Assembly: GCF_001039355.2 (NCBI RefSeq) | Contig: NW_019775780.1 | Location: 1 to 64,000, forward strand | Length of the DNA stretch: 64,000 bases | Direction of reading: 5' to 3' | Source of the DNA: Lingula anatina | Taxonomy: Eukaryota > Brachiopoda > Lingulata > Lingulida > Lingulidae | Shown: one piece after another, positions 22,147-34,640 of the stretch | Numbering within the stretch: position 1 is the first letter of the stretch | Layout: each line of letters opens with the position of its first letter | The notes under the pieces: model-generated | Seen by the model: the letters and a program-made list of their open reading frames with translations, nothing else | Database searches by the model: none | Told to the model about the DNA's origin: nothing | Made by a program: the position numbers and the translations under genes

Positions 22147-25100
22147 ATGCCCCTCGGCTGGGACGCCAGAGCTTCATCTCCCCTGCCATGGAAATTACTA
22201 GTTCTCGGGCTTACCCTGCTGGAGGCTGGAGTGTACAGTTTTTCTTTGTATGCATGGCCTTCCCTTGTCTACATCTTCAAGCATGAACACTTTTTTGAAA
22301 GTGCTTGTCAAGCAGGCCATAACGGTACGGAACACCACCGGGTCCAGTTTGGTGTTCTTGATTACGACAAGAACATCAATTCAACCAGTGATGACGATTG
22401 TGAGGAACAGGATCAGAAATTGAATTTAGTCTATTCCATTGCCATCACCCTTCAGGTTGTCTTACCAGTTCTGGGATACTTGTATGATCACTGTGGAATG
22501 CTATTTATTAGGAGCCTTTGTATGTATGTACACTGTAGTAGATTCTGCATTATATTCCTAGCAATTTTGACTGATGAAAAGTAGCTTTTATAATAAAAGG
22601 TTATACTAAAATATGTTTTATTAATCTATGTCTTTAAATAAGACTCTAATGCCATTTTGCTTTAAAAAGAAAAAAATAATTCTCTTCAGATTCTGCCTAA
22701 AGGTAATATTTGTCCTAGCTGTTGTGTTAACTGCGGTGTAATTTGACCTAGGATAACTCGTCCTCCCTTTGAATAATGCAGCGGGATGGGGGAACTTGAG
22801 CTGTCATAATGGAACTGTTCACCATAACATTCAATTCAATTTTGTTAGATGATATGTGTTATAAATGAAAACTTCAAAGGTATTTTATTAATCCATTTAG
22901 CTTTCTTTTTTATCAGAAAGTTACCCAGACATATTGGGTTAACCTAACTGCAAACTGGGCATATGCTATATTGGCCTTTTCTAAGGAACTGTTTAAGAAA
23001 GTAATTAGAGTCAAAAATTGATCTTGGCAAAGGCTGTAATGAATCCTCAGCCAGCTGAATTGATTTTCGGAAAGAACCTATAGCTAAAGGGTTACACTTT
23101 TCTAGTCTTTTAACTGTTATCCCAGAGCAAAATGTGACTGTCAAGACATTGAATTCTCCTCTCAGTGGCTTTAATAATCCATTTAGGTATCCGAATGTTT
23201 TGTGAGCCAGTCATTTATAAATCATTCTTAACTACCAATGCCAAAGGGTACAGAAATGCAGTGGGAATCCCAAAATTTGTCAGGCTGAGATAAACAGTTT
23301 GAGAAACAGGTCCTTTGGATACCCCTATAGCATATGTTGAAGCCCCTTCACCATCTAAAAACAGAAAATAATTTTTTCTTAATATCCTAGTTTTTTTGCA
23401 TGTGGTGGATGTTCTTTGATGGCCGTCGCCTCTTCAGGTACGTTAACTTTAAAAAGACTTGCAGTGTGCATTACACCTTTGTATAACAAAAAGGATTTTT
23501 TTCTAGAAATTTCAGCAATTTTTCCTATTACAGCCAGGACGTAATCTGAAATGGCTGAGAAAATTGTAATCTATATGTAGACCCATTTTTGAGATCTTAA
23601 TTTATTGATATGAGTGAAAATTGCCAGTTCCTATCCTGGATCAAAAATAAGAACTTTTAGGTTTACCTTTTAAAAAACTGTGCTATAGATTTTAAGTTTT
23701 GTCAATGATTTTGGAAAAGTTTTAGCTGAGTGATTAATTCAGTGAAAAACATTGAAATTTCTAGGAAAATAATGTTTATGTAAAGCCCCAGTACTCATTG
23801 CATTTCTGTAATTCAACCATCTAATATACTAGTACAAGTAACTTTTCTGCACTGTTTTTACTTAATTTTGAATCCAGTACTAGAGAACAGGGAAAAAATC
23901 CAGAAGACAACATATATATATATATATGATTGCATATTTCTAGGAGGCCTAGAATGGCTGTTGCTTCCTGGAGCCACCCTTCAGTTACTAGGAGGAAGTA
24001 TGCTGTCCATCACTGGTGTCCAGATGACATCTTTGTTCCCAGGAAAACAGTCCACCCTGGCATCACTTCTGTCCGGGGCCTGTGACATGAGCATGGTCAG
24101 TCCACTGTTTATTAAGGTAGGAGAAAAGGCTGTAATGTATGCTGTAAAATGGGGAAATAGTTTCCCAAACTAGAAACAAATTTCTCTCCATCTAGTTCCT
24201 TTTCAGTGAAAAAAAAAAAAAAAAAAACATTTAAGTAGGTTTTATGGATATTAGTTACCAGTAGAATCCATATTATTGGCAAGTTAATCCCTTCTTTTGT
24301 CAAGTAAGGAATGTCAAAAGACAAATTTCTTTTGTAGCTACATTTACATTGGCCCACACCAAATGCCAGTTAAATTAGAATGAGACCTGCAAAACTTTGT
24401 AAATTTGTTCATTATTCATCTCACTATTTCTGCTTTGGACCACAATATTAGAATACTGGCCAATAGGCAAAAATGTTGTTGACAAAAACTAAGTTTGTGA
24501 TGAAGTGAAATCTACAAATTAACTCGATTTCCTTTTAGCTTGCCTATGATGCAGGATTTCCTTTTCAACAATCAATGCTGGTCTTTGCTGCTTTGACCTT
24601 TTGTATTGCCACTACCGTCACGCTCACACTCCCACACCGGAGAGACAAAGATGGTAACATTGTACACAACAACAAGTGCAGTCATGCCATGTGTGGAGCT
24701 CTTCGAATTGATAAAGAAAAGAAGGACCGTTCTCCCAGTCATGAGATGCAAAAGGGTACCATCTCGTTGCAATTTCCTGTGGAACCCACTGAAACCCTGC
24801 CTCTGAGTCCTAATGTTGTTGAAGGCCCTGGAGAGGGAGACACCAGTCAAGATAGGAGCAATGCTAAGTTCAGAGAAAATGGTTGTCAAAATGGTTCTGT
24901 TGATCAGGGTCAGGTGTTAGGTAAAGTCAGTTTGACTGAAAATGAAACCACTGATCTGTCTGTACAAACTGCACATATTCCTGTTTCCCAGGATAACAAA
25001 TTTTCCAAGGAAAACGAATCTCCAGTGAGAGAAAAAAGCGGCAATATGGATGCAGACAATGTACCAAATGAACATATTTTAACAGAAAAAGATACAAGTG

Positions 25101-27428
25101 TGCCCCCATCTCAGCCGTTATTAGCCAAAGACTCCCAACGTGATAAGAGCCTGTTGGAAGAAAAAGCAAAGTCCATTTCCTCATTTAATGCATCAGTGTT
25201 GACTCTTACAGATCCAGAAGATGCTAAAACATTTAAGGCAATTCTCAGGATGCCTTTATTTTGGGTGACACAGTTTTGGCTAGTTTGTGCAACAATTATT
25301 ACAGCAGTTTATTTTGGGATATTTAATGATTTGATTACTTATCTTGCACATGAGGACCACAAAACAAGTAAGTGTCTCAAATTTTCATTTTTTTTTTCTT
25401 TCATTTTCTTCCTATTTTTTGCAGTGGTGTTTCAGGTGAATACATTTTATGTGAAATTTTGATTGTTAAGATGTGCAACTAAGGTCTGACCTCTTAAAAT
25501 GCTCTTTTTGTTTGTTATATAAAAAGTTTTAGTTGACATTACATGCCTGTAGCTAGCAATTGCAAAATGAGGGTTCTTTTTCTGAAAACGTGGACCTTTT
25601 GTCATGAAGCCTTGGTTTACCTAGATCAAATTTATCCAGAGGGGACCTTTTCCGGCAAAAGGGTGGTTCTTTTGAACCCCCCAAACCCTCCTGGCTACTG
25701 GCCTGTGCCAGCTCAGTTTTTTCTGTTAATTTTCAGTCAGTCAGTACACCAACGTCTTCGGCTGGCTGCAGCTGTCAGGGATGCCACTATCTATGCTGGC
25801 TGGCTACCTTGCTGACAGACAGCACAGTGGAGGGGCAGTGGAAGGTATGCAATGGCAGACATTAGCCACTTGGACTGGTTTGTCCCAGAGAAGAGCTATA
25901 ACCTGTAAAGTTGTCTGAACTTTTTGATCAGAATTTGTGTCCACTTTGGCACGAGACAAATTGGTGGTCCAGTTGAATTAAATCTGGGCCTGTTTCTTTA
26001 ACAGGAGTTAATATCTAGGAACATCCTTCTACTTTATTTTAGTGGACTAGTATGGATTTATCTTGAACTACATGTATACAAATTTTCAGGTCTAGAATCT
26101 GAGACCAATTTATGGGGCTGTAGCCATCATTATAAACTGGCTTCTGGCAGTTGATACTCATCAGATTATCATCAGGCTCTTAGAAGTTGTGACAGATTAA
26201 TTTTCTGTAATTTGTAGATTTCGTCTTTGAAGTAAAATTTTGCTTCTGATCAATAGTTTTTTGAAGTCTGCTAGCCTTGTTAACCAGTGGACCAAATTTT
26301 ATGGTATAGTGACAGCTAAATTGAATACGTGGATAATTTCAGGTGAATTGAGGAATTTCATTTTATCAGGCATATATAATTTCAGCTGAACTTAGGACTT
26401 TCATTTTATCAATCATGTATAATTTCAGCTGAATTTAGGAATTTCATTTTATCAGTCATATATAATTTCAGCTGAACTTAGGACTTTCATTTTATCAATC
26501 AAGTATAATTTCAGCCAAATTGAGGACTTTCATTTTATCAATCGTGTATAATTTCAGCCAAACTGAGGACTTTCATTTTATCAATTGTGTATAACTTCGG
26601 CTGAATTGAGGACTTTCATTTTATCAATAGTGTATAATTTCAGCTGAATTGAGGACTTTCATTTTGTCCTTCATGGTGCCATTCATTGCTGCCCTCCTTG
26701 TCTCTGTGTCGTGTGCCATACCGGTGCTACAAGTCCAATATGGTGCTGCTGCTCTGCATTGTGTTCTCAAGTCTTTTACGTATGGCACTCATTTTGCCTT
26801 TGTGTCCTTTGCGTAAGTTTGATGAGCAAGGTATTATTATCAAGACATACATATTGTTTGTGGGTTATTACTTTTTTTAACATTTAAAAGACATTGCTGA
26901 GAAAAATTGTTGAAAATGTTCATTTTTATAATTTGTGAAAACATTTTATTATTATCAATTGAGTTTTTTCGACTGGAAATGAAAAGAAAATTATAAGATT
27001 TTAATTAATTACATTTTCTCTGTTCTTTTGTATCAGAACCACTCAACCAGATATAAATGATTTTTTATTGGTGCATGGCCATAAGTCAAATAAATCTATG
27101 TGTTAACATGATATTTTGATAACAAAACTCAGAATTTCTGTTACATTTCTTTTTTGTATTTGCAGCTGTTCAATCCTGTTTGTGATGTACATCTATACAC
27201 AAAAACATTCAAAAGAAGGTTCTCTTTTAGGTTCCCTTCTGAGCATTTTGGCAAGGCCTACAGTTGGCAATTGTCTTTCTCAACACTTTTCCTAAGTTTA
27301 CAATATCCTCTGTTCTACTGGTACAAAGCAGAGTTGAAGAGCGAGCCACTCTACGTAAGTATGACATGAAAAACTTGTTCAGTATTAAAGGCACACAATG
27401 AGCATTAATCCTTCAAAAAAGAAAAAAT

Positions 27429-27468
<40 letters not shown>

Positions 27469-28655
27469 TTAGCAATGTTCCCTTCATTTACCAAGGCATA
27501 ACATTTTCAAAACTGTAATGAAAATTAAAGTCTATAAACTATTTAATCCATATGTGCAATTATTCAATTTTATTAGATATTGGTACTAATTAGTCACACA
27601 TGAAGTGTTAATTCTTGATATATTTATTTATAGAGTAAGAATTGTATCTATTATTGCATTCTCTCTGATGCATGTAGAATTGATAAGTTTGTGTTTCTTC
27701 TAAATAGATAGGATTGTACATGTAAGTACATAACGTGAAGTGCTTTTTGCAGCAATTACAAAAAAAAAGGATTAACGTTTTAACCACTTGAATGATTTAC
27801 AGTAGGGTGCGTTCCCATTAAAACTACTATTTTTTTTCTATGTAGATCGATTCAACTCTATACCTTAATCACATGCCACCTGAGCCACTAGGGAGTGATT
27901 AACTTTAATTTGGTCCCAGCCTCTGGACACTTTTTCATTTCCTTTTGAGTGTGACTTAATGTACACACAAGTTAATCACCCCCTATCTGCACCAGGAGGT
28001 GTGGCATTCTGATTGCATTCAGCGAAAATCCCCATGAAGTTGGATTGATCTATCTAGTACAATGGTTTCATTGGGAATGCAGTCTTAGTTGCAATGAAAC
28101 TGGGACAGCGTCTAAAAATGACCTTGACAGGGTCTAGATGAGTACTGATTCTGCTTCATGTAGTTGAGACATTGCATCTGCTCCTGTAGCTGCTGCCACC
28201 TCCCAATTTTGTACTACTTTGCAAAGTTTCTGGTGTAAATTATATATTATGTAGGGAAAAAAAACTTTTATTGATATTATAAATCAAAAGTATCATTGTT
28301 GTCTTACAGAAGCTAAGCAAACTTCATTGGATACATTTTTTAATATCTCCTGTTTTTTAGATCACTTTTATGTCATCAGTTCATCAGATGCTTAATTTTT
28401 TAATAGAACTACCCGCTATAATAATAACATCTCATTTATTTTTCTTACTCCATATTTTCAGTCATCTCACTGTTTCCAAGAAATATTATATTAGTATCAA
28501 TATCTTCTCATTTATTTATTTATTTAATGTATTTTCAGCTAAGTCTGGTACTGGTGGCTGTATCATTTGGAACTCTATGTCTTCCTGGATACCTGATACT
28601 GAAGGAGAGACAGATACAGAGGGAAAAACGTGTGAAGAATACAGCAACACTATAA
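22147..28655 (+). CDS. SLC43A3: SLC43-family transporter (SLC43A3/LAT3-like), eight coding exons
   Basis: Exons 22147-22523, 23391-23437, 23944-24116, 24539-25367, 25737-25844, 26644-26812, 27231-27354 and 28539-28655 join in phase to 1944 nt and 647 residues. It is a major-facilitator protein of the SLC43 family (plasma-membrane transporters of large neutral amino acids or, for SLC43A3, purine nucleobases). Family blocks seen are TM1 with YAWPSLVYIFKHE, GYLYDHCG, SLFPGKQSTLASLLSGACD, LAYDAGFPFQQSM, SQYTNVFGWLQLSGMPLSML, SFTYGTHFAFVSFA and FPSEHFGKAYSWQL. The loop between the two six-helix halves (about residues 231-430) is some 200 residues of polar, Ser/Glu/Asp-rich sequence, much longer than in the human member, explaining the larger size. 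The ATG at 22147 follows a likely acceptor near 22125; an in-frame ATG at 22078 would add 23 residues. Substrate cannot be told; A1/A2/A3 assignment is tentative. Confidence 0.87.
25545..25708. mobile_element. Short MITE with ACAGGCC-GTAGCCAG ends, copy 1
   Basis: About 165 bp in SLC43 intron 4. The right end reads CTGGCTACTGGCCTGT and the left end is a decayed inverted version. The internal sequence includes GAGGGTTCTTTTTCTGAAA and AACCCCCCAAACCCTCC. A relative lies at 44808-44970. This copy stops about 28 bp before the exon 5 acceptor (25737). Confidence 0.7.
26333..26660. repeat. 43-bp minisatellite made of copies of a 3' splice site
   Basis: Eight AG (once GG) positions at 26342, 26385, 26428, 26471, 26514, 26557, 26600 and 26643 are spaced exactly 43 bp apart. 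Each unit reads roughly ATAATTTCAG, then CTGAATTGAGGACTTTCATT and TTATCAAT. The last unit contains the true acceptor of SLC43 exon 6 (exon starts 26644), so the array is a tandem expansion of the intron-exon junction and the first 20 or so exon bases. Confidence 0.93.
27432..27468. repeat. (CA)n microsatellite
   Basis: CA run in SLC43 intron 7. Confidence 0.95.
27806..28086. mobile_element. Foldback/MITE family B, copy 1
   Basis: The ends are imperfect inverted repeats: GGGTGCGTTCCCATTAAAAC on the left and GGTTTCATTGGGAATGCAGTC on the right, with further pairing (GTAGATCGATTCAACT against GTTGGATTGATCTATCTAGT). Non-coding, in SLC43 intron 7. The termini resemble those of 47123-47348, 53297-53468 and 55450-55655. 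Confidence 0.65.
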
Positions 28656-28839
28656 CAATGATGTTAAATGTCACCAGTAAAACACAAAAACTACTTCAAT
28701 TTGCGACTGATGTTATGATGAGTTCACTAAGTACGGCGTATTTATAAGTGGTCTAACATATACACTGTGCACCTTATCGTACATGAAAACCATGCACAAT
28801 AATGCTCCACTGGGGGATGCAGGATTTATTTAAGGGTAC

Positions 28840-31553
28840 AGGTACCAACAGTTAAGTTGGTACTTGTGAACTGTAGATCAGTGAGGAATAAGGGTTCTAT
28901 CATACTGACTTGGTGAAGGATGAGAATATTGATTTAGTCTCCTTAGTGGAAACCTGGATAACACCTGATCTTCAACATTGTATGCAAGCCGATATTACTC
29001 TAACTGGTTACCAGTGTATTCCTCAGTAAGTTTTCTTATCTCCTTGAGTACCTAGCACCTCTTCGAGGGAAATTTATCGTTGGCGACATAAATATACACT
29101 GGGATGATCAACAAATTTCTGAAACCAAGCAGTTTGCTTCGTTAATTGATTCATTTGGACTTACACAGTACATGTTAGATCCCACCCATGTTCGCGGCCG
29201 TACACTTGATATGGTATTGGCTAGGGAAAGTGATTCACTTGTAACATCATGTGAGGTAGGGCATTTACTTTCTCACCATCATGTTATCAACACCATGCTT
29301 AGATGTGGCAGACCGAACCCCAGTAAGGAGAAAGTCTTGTTCAGAAAAATCAAGGGCATTGATGTGAATGAATTACAATAACAGGTTACATCACAGCTGG
29401 GTGATTTAAGTTTTGCTAATTTGGGTCCTGAGGAATGTGTGCTTCTGTATGACAGGACATTAACAACTGCACTTGACAACCATGCGCCTGTCAAAACTAA
29501 AACTTTTGTTAAAAAAGACCTGCAACCTTGGATGAATGATCACATTCTGGAGGCAAAGAGAGATAGAAGGAAGGCGGAGGGGAAGTGGTAGGGGAAGGTA
29601 GTAAATTATTCTGATATGATACAAGAATGTGATGGTGATACCAAGGCTTTATTTAGAACTGTCAACACTATTCTGGGAAAAACCAATTGCTCTAAGTACC
29701 CCAAAACAGATTCACTGAAAGATCTTGCAAATAACATTAGTGTCTAAAGTCGGCAATGTCAATGCTGAACTTTCTGAATTAGGAAAGACTGTGACTACGC
29801 CATCACATCCACCTTTGTCAGAACTTTTACAAGATCCGCAGTCACTCATCACTATTGAACCAACAACCACTTGTGAAGTAACGAAGATAGCAAAGAGTTC
29901 CAGAAAGACATCATGCATGTTAGACCCAATCCCATCATCATTATTGGTTCAGATTCTTCTGGCTGTAATAAATTTCATTGTGGAAATTATCAACAAATGT
30001 TTCACTGTGGGTGTTTTTCCAAAAAAGTTTAAATATGCAATAATTCACCCACTCCGCAAAAAGGACAACTTTGACACAGATCTTTTGGTAAACTATCATC
30101 CTGTTTCCAATTTGTCGTAGAGAGAAAGTAGAGAGGGTTATAGCAGTTAGACTATTTAAGCATTTAGAAGCAAACAATCTTGTTGAGGAAATGCAGTCAA
30201 CCTACAAATTCAATCATAGCACTGAATCTGCACTTTTGAGAATTAAAAATGATTTGTTAAACGTCGTTGACAAACATTCTGCTGTGTTATTGGTACTATT
30301 AGATTTATCTGCTGCCTTTGACACAGTAGACCATAATATTTTATTGACATTTCTAGAACAGTGTGTAGGAGTTAGAGATAAGGCCGGGAGAATGCATCAA
30401 GTTACTGTTATATAAATGGTGTGTTTTCTGAACTCTCACAGCTTTTATTTGGTGTTCCTCAGGGGAGCGTTCTTGGCCCTCTAAAATTTTGTGTTTACAC
30501 GTTACCTCTTAGAGCAATGCATTCTGCGTTATCATAAGATAGGTTATCAGTTTTATGCAGATGATACCCAGTTGTACACGTCTTGCAACATCCATGATCC
30601 AGCATTGTCTGGGAACACCATTGTTGACTGCATATCAGATCTCGGAGGTTGGCTCATTTCAAACAAATTGAAGATAAATGATGGAAAAACAGAATTTTTA
30701 GTCATTACCCAACCCCACAAAAACAGCCTTGCTCACAACCTGCAACTTAAAATTGGAGCTAGTGTGCCATTATCCTCCCCCCATGTAAAAAAATTAAGAG
30801 TATACTTTGATTCTACACTTTCAATAGTCAAACAGATCTCCAACATTACGAGGTCTTGTTTATTCAACATTTGGAATATTGGCATCATAAGGAAATATCT
30901 GAAACAATCATCTGCTGCTACTGTGATACACTCAATTGGTAACTTTCAGGTTGGACTATTGCAATTCTGTATTATATGGATGTCCAGATGATAAGATCAA
31001 AAGATTACAACTCATCCAGAATATCTCAGCACGGCTTTTAATGCTACAGCCTAGGAATTGCCGTGCCACTCCAATTTTAAAGCAGTTGTACTGGTTACCA
31101 GTTACGGCCAGAATTTTATTTAAGGTTGTAGTTTTTACACATGCTACTTTTTATAACCTCCACCATATATAATTGATCTGGTCGAACATTATAGTCCTCA
31201 AAGATCCCTGAGGTCTGGTGACAAACTTTTACTGAAAGTTCCCAAATCAAAGTTAAAAACATATGGTGACATATCATTTTGTGTAGCTGCACCGGTAGAA
31301 TGGAATAAGTTACCAATTTTTATTAGATGAATAGAATCACAAGAATCTTTTAAAAAGGAATTGAAAACTCACATTTTAAGACATTTTACTCATGAAACCT
31401 TGGATTTTTTACTTTTAGTTACTGTTTATTACAATTTAGTCTAGCTCTGATTTATATAATATATATCTCAAACATTTTTATCTATAATCTTATGTGTATT
31501 TTATGTTGTACAGTCTATTGAACATTTTATGGATTTTAGACTCGAAATAAATA

Positions 31554-31589
<36 letters not shown>

Positions 31590-31590
31590 C
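28840..31590 (+). mobile_element. Decayed CR1/L2-type LINE (endonuclease plus reverse transcriptase)
   Basis: Broken frames in order: apurinic endonuclease start (VLVNCRSVRNKGS, near 28855; then SLVETWIT), an internal deletion near 29025, endonuclease (FIVGDINIHWDD, HVRGRTLDMVLA, SHHHVI), reverse transcriptase (LDPIPSSLL, FKYAIIHPLRKK, LLVLLDLSAAFDTVDHNILL, FGVPQGSVLGP, YQFYADDTQLY), and the C-terminal RLDYCNSVLYGCP with RNCRATPILKQLYWLPV. The order and motifs are those of CR1/L2-clade elements. Multiple stops and frameshifts make it inactive. It ends in an ATT microsatellite (31555-31590), as many of these elements do. It starts about 185 bp past the SLC43 stop in the same orientation and may lie in or near the 3' UTR. 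Confidence 0.88.
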
Positions 31591-31637
31591 AAATTTTTTT
31601 TACTTATTCATTATTATTATTATTATTATTATTATTT
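31552..31637. repeat. (ATT)n microsatellites
   Basis: Two ATT runs (31555-31590 and about 31607-31637) at the 3' end of the LINE. The first is probably the element's own tail. Confidence 0.9.
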
Positions 31638-31839
31638 TATTTTTTATTTTTTTGCTTGTTTAATGTAAAATGGCAGATGCAGACAAATATCACTATAGAG
31701 TCCTTGGATAGACAAAAACTTAATTTTGTAAAAAATTAAATTTTGTAAAAAATTACATAAGGGGGTCACCTAAACAAAGACTTCACACTGCCAGTTAACC
31801 ATTTTGATCGTTAGATCAAGGCTTGAGAAAGAGGGTAAA

Positions 31840-31858
31840 CCCCCCCCCCCCCCCCCCA
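31840..31858. repeat. Poly-C tract
   Basis: A run of about 18 C in otherwise AT-rich intergenic DNA. A G-quadruplex could form on the opposite strand. Confidence 0.9.
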
Positions 31859-32517
31859 ATCTTAAAAGGGCCTTATTTTTTTAAGATCTTAAATAAAGGA
31901 TGTTGCCCATGTACACCCTTACGGAAGAAAGTGGAAGTCTTGTAGTATACTTGTATTCTGTGGTTCTAGTAGGTGTGGTGAGAGAGGTTGTGAGAAAAAT
32001 GTCTTAAAACTCAGCAGCTTTGTTAATTAATTAATTTACTGAGAGAAACTGAGAAATGTTTCACAATTTTAAGTACGAATCACTTAAAAAGCACTTTTTA
32101 GGAGGAAATAATCAATACGCGTTGTTCATATTTAATAAGAATCTTAATTGTTTGATAGTTTGTTTTTTTAAAATAGTTTTAATGTATTATGTTAATGGTT
32201 TTTTTTTTTTTTTTTTGTCTCTACTTCTCAATAATTTTGATTATATTGCATTTAAAAGGGCCACTGCATGGGATTTTCCTGCCAAAATGCCAAAAAGCAT
32301 TTGAAAATATTCATTTCCTGTAAAGCTTCTCACATTTCTTAATTCAGACTCTAAAGACGATAAAAACGCCAAGATAAAAGTGTATCTGAAGTGTGCCTCG
32401 TGCCATTCTCATCCTCCCTGGGTATCCATTACCCTCTGATATAAGGGGCATCTAAAATGGTATACAAAAATAAAGTATCAGATCTTATGGGAAAGAATCC
32501 AATCTGACTGCTTGATG

Positions 32518-32752
32518 TTAGGCTTCATTCACATGCAATGTCTATTTTCTAAATTCTATTTTCTATTCGGGGTATTATTCGCGAAAGAGGATAATTTTTA
32601 CTAATGATTAAACGAGCATACATGCGAGTCCATTTAANGCTGCCAGTAATTACGCGGCGGGATATTCAGGGCACAGACCGTGATCATAAGATAGCGCGAA
32701 TAGAAAATAGATTTTTAGACAATAGACATTCCATGTGAACGAAGCCTTATAT
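32518..32752. mobile_element. PIF/Harbinger-like MITE with about 50-bp inverted ends and TTA duplication
   Basis: The left end begins GGCTTCATTCACATGCAATG, then TCTATTTTCTAAATTCT and ATTTTCTATTCG. The right end is its reverse complement with few mismatches, finishing GAATGT...GAAGCC in mirror order. TTA flanks both sides, the duplication typical of PIF/Harbinger elements. A single N (32638) lies in the centre. Non-coding, about 230 bp. Confidence 0.78.
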
Positions 32753-32809
32753 AACTATACCCTGCCCCATCTGCCTGTTAAAGGGTGGCTCAGAAGCAGA
32801 GGATAAACG

Positions 32810-32955
32810 ATAATTAATGACCCCCTTCTAGCAGCTTCAGTAAGCGTGACAGATATCTAAGTCACTTAAGTTGATTGCAATTTAGTGAGAATCCCCACAA
32901 AAATAGATTGTACCACAGTTAGTAAGATAGGGTCTGGGAATGGTCCCTAAGTCTG
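32810..32955. mobile_element. Foldback family B, partial (right half)
   Basis: Sequence CCCCCTTCTAGCAGCTTCAG, then GTGACAGATATCTAAG and GAGAATCCCC...GGGAATGGTCCCT matches the right half of 47123-47348. The left arm is not found, perhaps displaced by the adjacent MITE. Confidence 0.55.
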
Positions 32956-33054
32956 AGGCCATGGATGACTTATAACATAGACAGGGACATGCACTAAGCA
33001 CATAATTCAGCTAAACAGAATTCTAATTTGAAAAGGGAATATTGATGTGATTTT

Positions 33055-33115
33055 TTCAGAAATCTAAGGGGGGTCAGGACCCCCCTGACCCCCCTTCTAA
33101 ATCCGCCACTGCTTT
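33055..33115. repeat. G/C-tract palindrome ending in a transposon-like terminus
   Basis: GGGGGGTCAGGACCCCCCTG followed by ACCCCCC and AAATCCGCCACTG. The final ATCCGCCACTG resembles ends of several DNA-transposon derivatives. The other end is not identified. Confidence 0.4.
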
Positions 33116-33854
33116 TATGTCAAAAAAAAAAAAAATTGGAAATATTCCTAAAAATCTAGAAATTGCCAAGATTAACCAACATTCTTATTTTTCGGCCCTT
33201 TGTTTTGTAGTTCAAGCATTTACTTGTTTACAAGCCATTTGAATCAGTACCATCTGTTTGATCTTTATAAATGTGTAAATAGCATCAGGCTTATAAGCCT
33301 CTTCTCAGACATCATCCACTTTGTAGGTATTTCTTTGCTTCGATCAGTGCCATTTTGTAGCAGACATGGCACAGGCACACTAATGATTTTGCTAAAAGGG
33401 GAGGGGCACCAAAACGAAAAATTTTGTAATGCCATACAAAGGTAATTTTACTATAATGTGTAAGGCCCAGGGATAAAAAAGCATCATTCCGTCTCACTTC
33501 AATCCAATCCATTCTTTGTGTAGCAATGAATACAAACTAGACAATATGACACCAGAAAGCTTTAACCTTTATTTCTAATGAAACATTACAAAAATCAAAT
33601 ACAGAATTAACAGAAACCTGTTTTATTGTTTATTTTCAAATGCTTAAATTGCAGTTTGGTGCAGATTGTCTAATTAATACGCAGTAAATACTTTCCAATT
33701 ACTTCATTCTGGATACATTTTTTTTCAACAGCCAAGGAACAAAGGATCCTATAATGAATGAGGAAAACTTCCTTAAGGAAAACTGCCCACCTTTGTAACA
33801 AATGTTAAAAATAAAAATACAGAGTTTAACATCAATACCTTCATTTTTATTTAC

Positions 33855-34345
33855 AGACACAGATGTGTCTGTACATAAAGCTGTCACCTGCATTTGTCGT
33901 CGCCAACGTCAGCATCGTCGCTGTGCACTTTTACTGATAACACGATAAGTGAAAAACCGTTTTTAAGCAAAGAAACAGATGTGTCTGTACATAAAGTCGT
34001 CACCTGCATCTGTCATCGCCGCAGTCGTGCACTTTTATCGATAACACGATAACTGGAAATCCATTTTTTCTTTTGGTTCGATGTTTTGATGAATATTCAT
34101 AATATGCAGATCAAGTTCGAAAATCAGCATGATCAGGCCAGTTATGCTGTTTTTTCACTTTTTTCAGCAAATATGCAACACCGATAACGTCATAAGTGAA
34201 AAACTGTTTTACTTTTTGGATTGAAACTTACAAAACTGATGAATATTCCTAATATGTAGGTCAAGTTCGAAAATCAGCATGATCGGGCCATTTTTATAAA
34301 AGCTATGCTGTTTTTTCACTTTTTCAGCATATATGCAACAACTAC
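33855..34345 (-). mobile_element. Palindrome-tailed satellite element, partial inverted copy
   Basis: In reverse orientation this holds the tail of the element family described at 36815-38625. It has the terminal palindrome ACAGACACAGATGTGTCTGT (33855-33874), a second incomplete tail at 33977, the GC-rich ACGACAGACGCAGGTG-type subterminal block and two units containing AAAATCAGCATGATCAGGCC with GATGAATATTCATAATATG. With 36815-38625 it forms an outward-facing pair. Confidence 0.75.
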
Positions 34346-34640
34346 TTGGATCCAAGAGTAAAGTCCATGTCCGGGTGGGGTCNGAAATGAAAAACAAGAT
34401 TAGATATTTTCAATTTACTCATCCCACCACCCCAAAAAATAAAATTTACAAACCTTAGCTTGGATCCAAGAGTGAAGTCCATCTCCGGGTGGGGTCGCTC
34501 ATCATCTTCTTTGTCCTGTAAAAAGAAATGAAAAACAAGATTACATTTTTTCAATTTACCCATCCCACCACCCCAAAAAAATAAAATTTACTAACCTTAG
34601 CTTGGATCCAAGAGTGAAGTGGTTCCCAGATTATTTCTTT
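34342..34640. repeat. Short repeat with three copies of CTTGGATCCAAGAG around N 34383
   Basis: The block CTTGGATCCAAGAGTRAAGT starts at 34345, 34459 and 34601, followed in the first two by CCGGGTGGGGTC. The intervening ACAAGATTA and CCCACCACCCCAAAAAA segments also repeat. The N at 34383 interrupts the first unit, so at least one copy may be an unmerged contig end. Confidence 0.75.
34465..34527 (-). other. Possible coding exon (unassigned)
   Basis: On the minus strand a TTTTTACAG acceptor precedes GACAAAGAAGATGATGAGCG and continues as an open frame DKEDDERPHPEMDFTLGSKL. The part repeated at 34345-34382 changes Glu to Asp and has a silent Phe change in this frame, which could hint at coding. 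I do not recognise the protein, and the overlap with a local repeat makes this weak. Confidence 0.2.

Noticed and set aside
28370-28747. A 125-codon plus-strand frame at the SLC43 3' end
   Set aside because: It is a different frame over the last SLC43 exon (28539-28655), whose phase-correct reading gives the expected last helix and a short basic tail.
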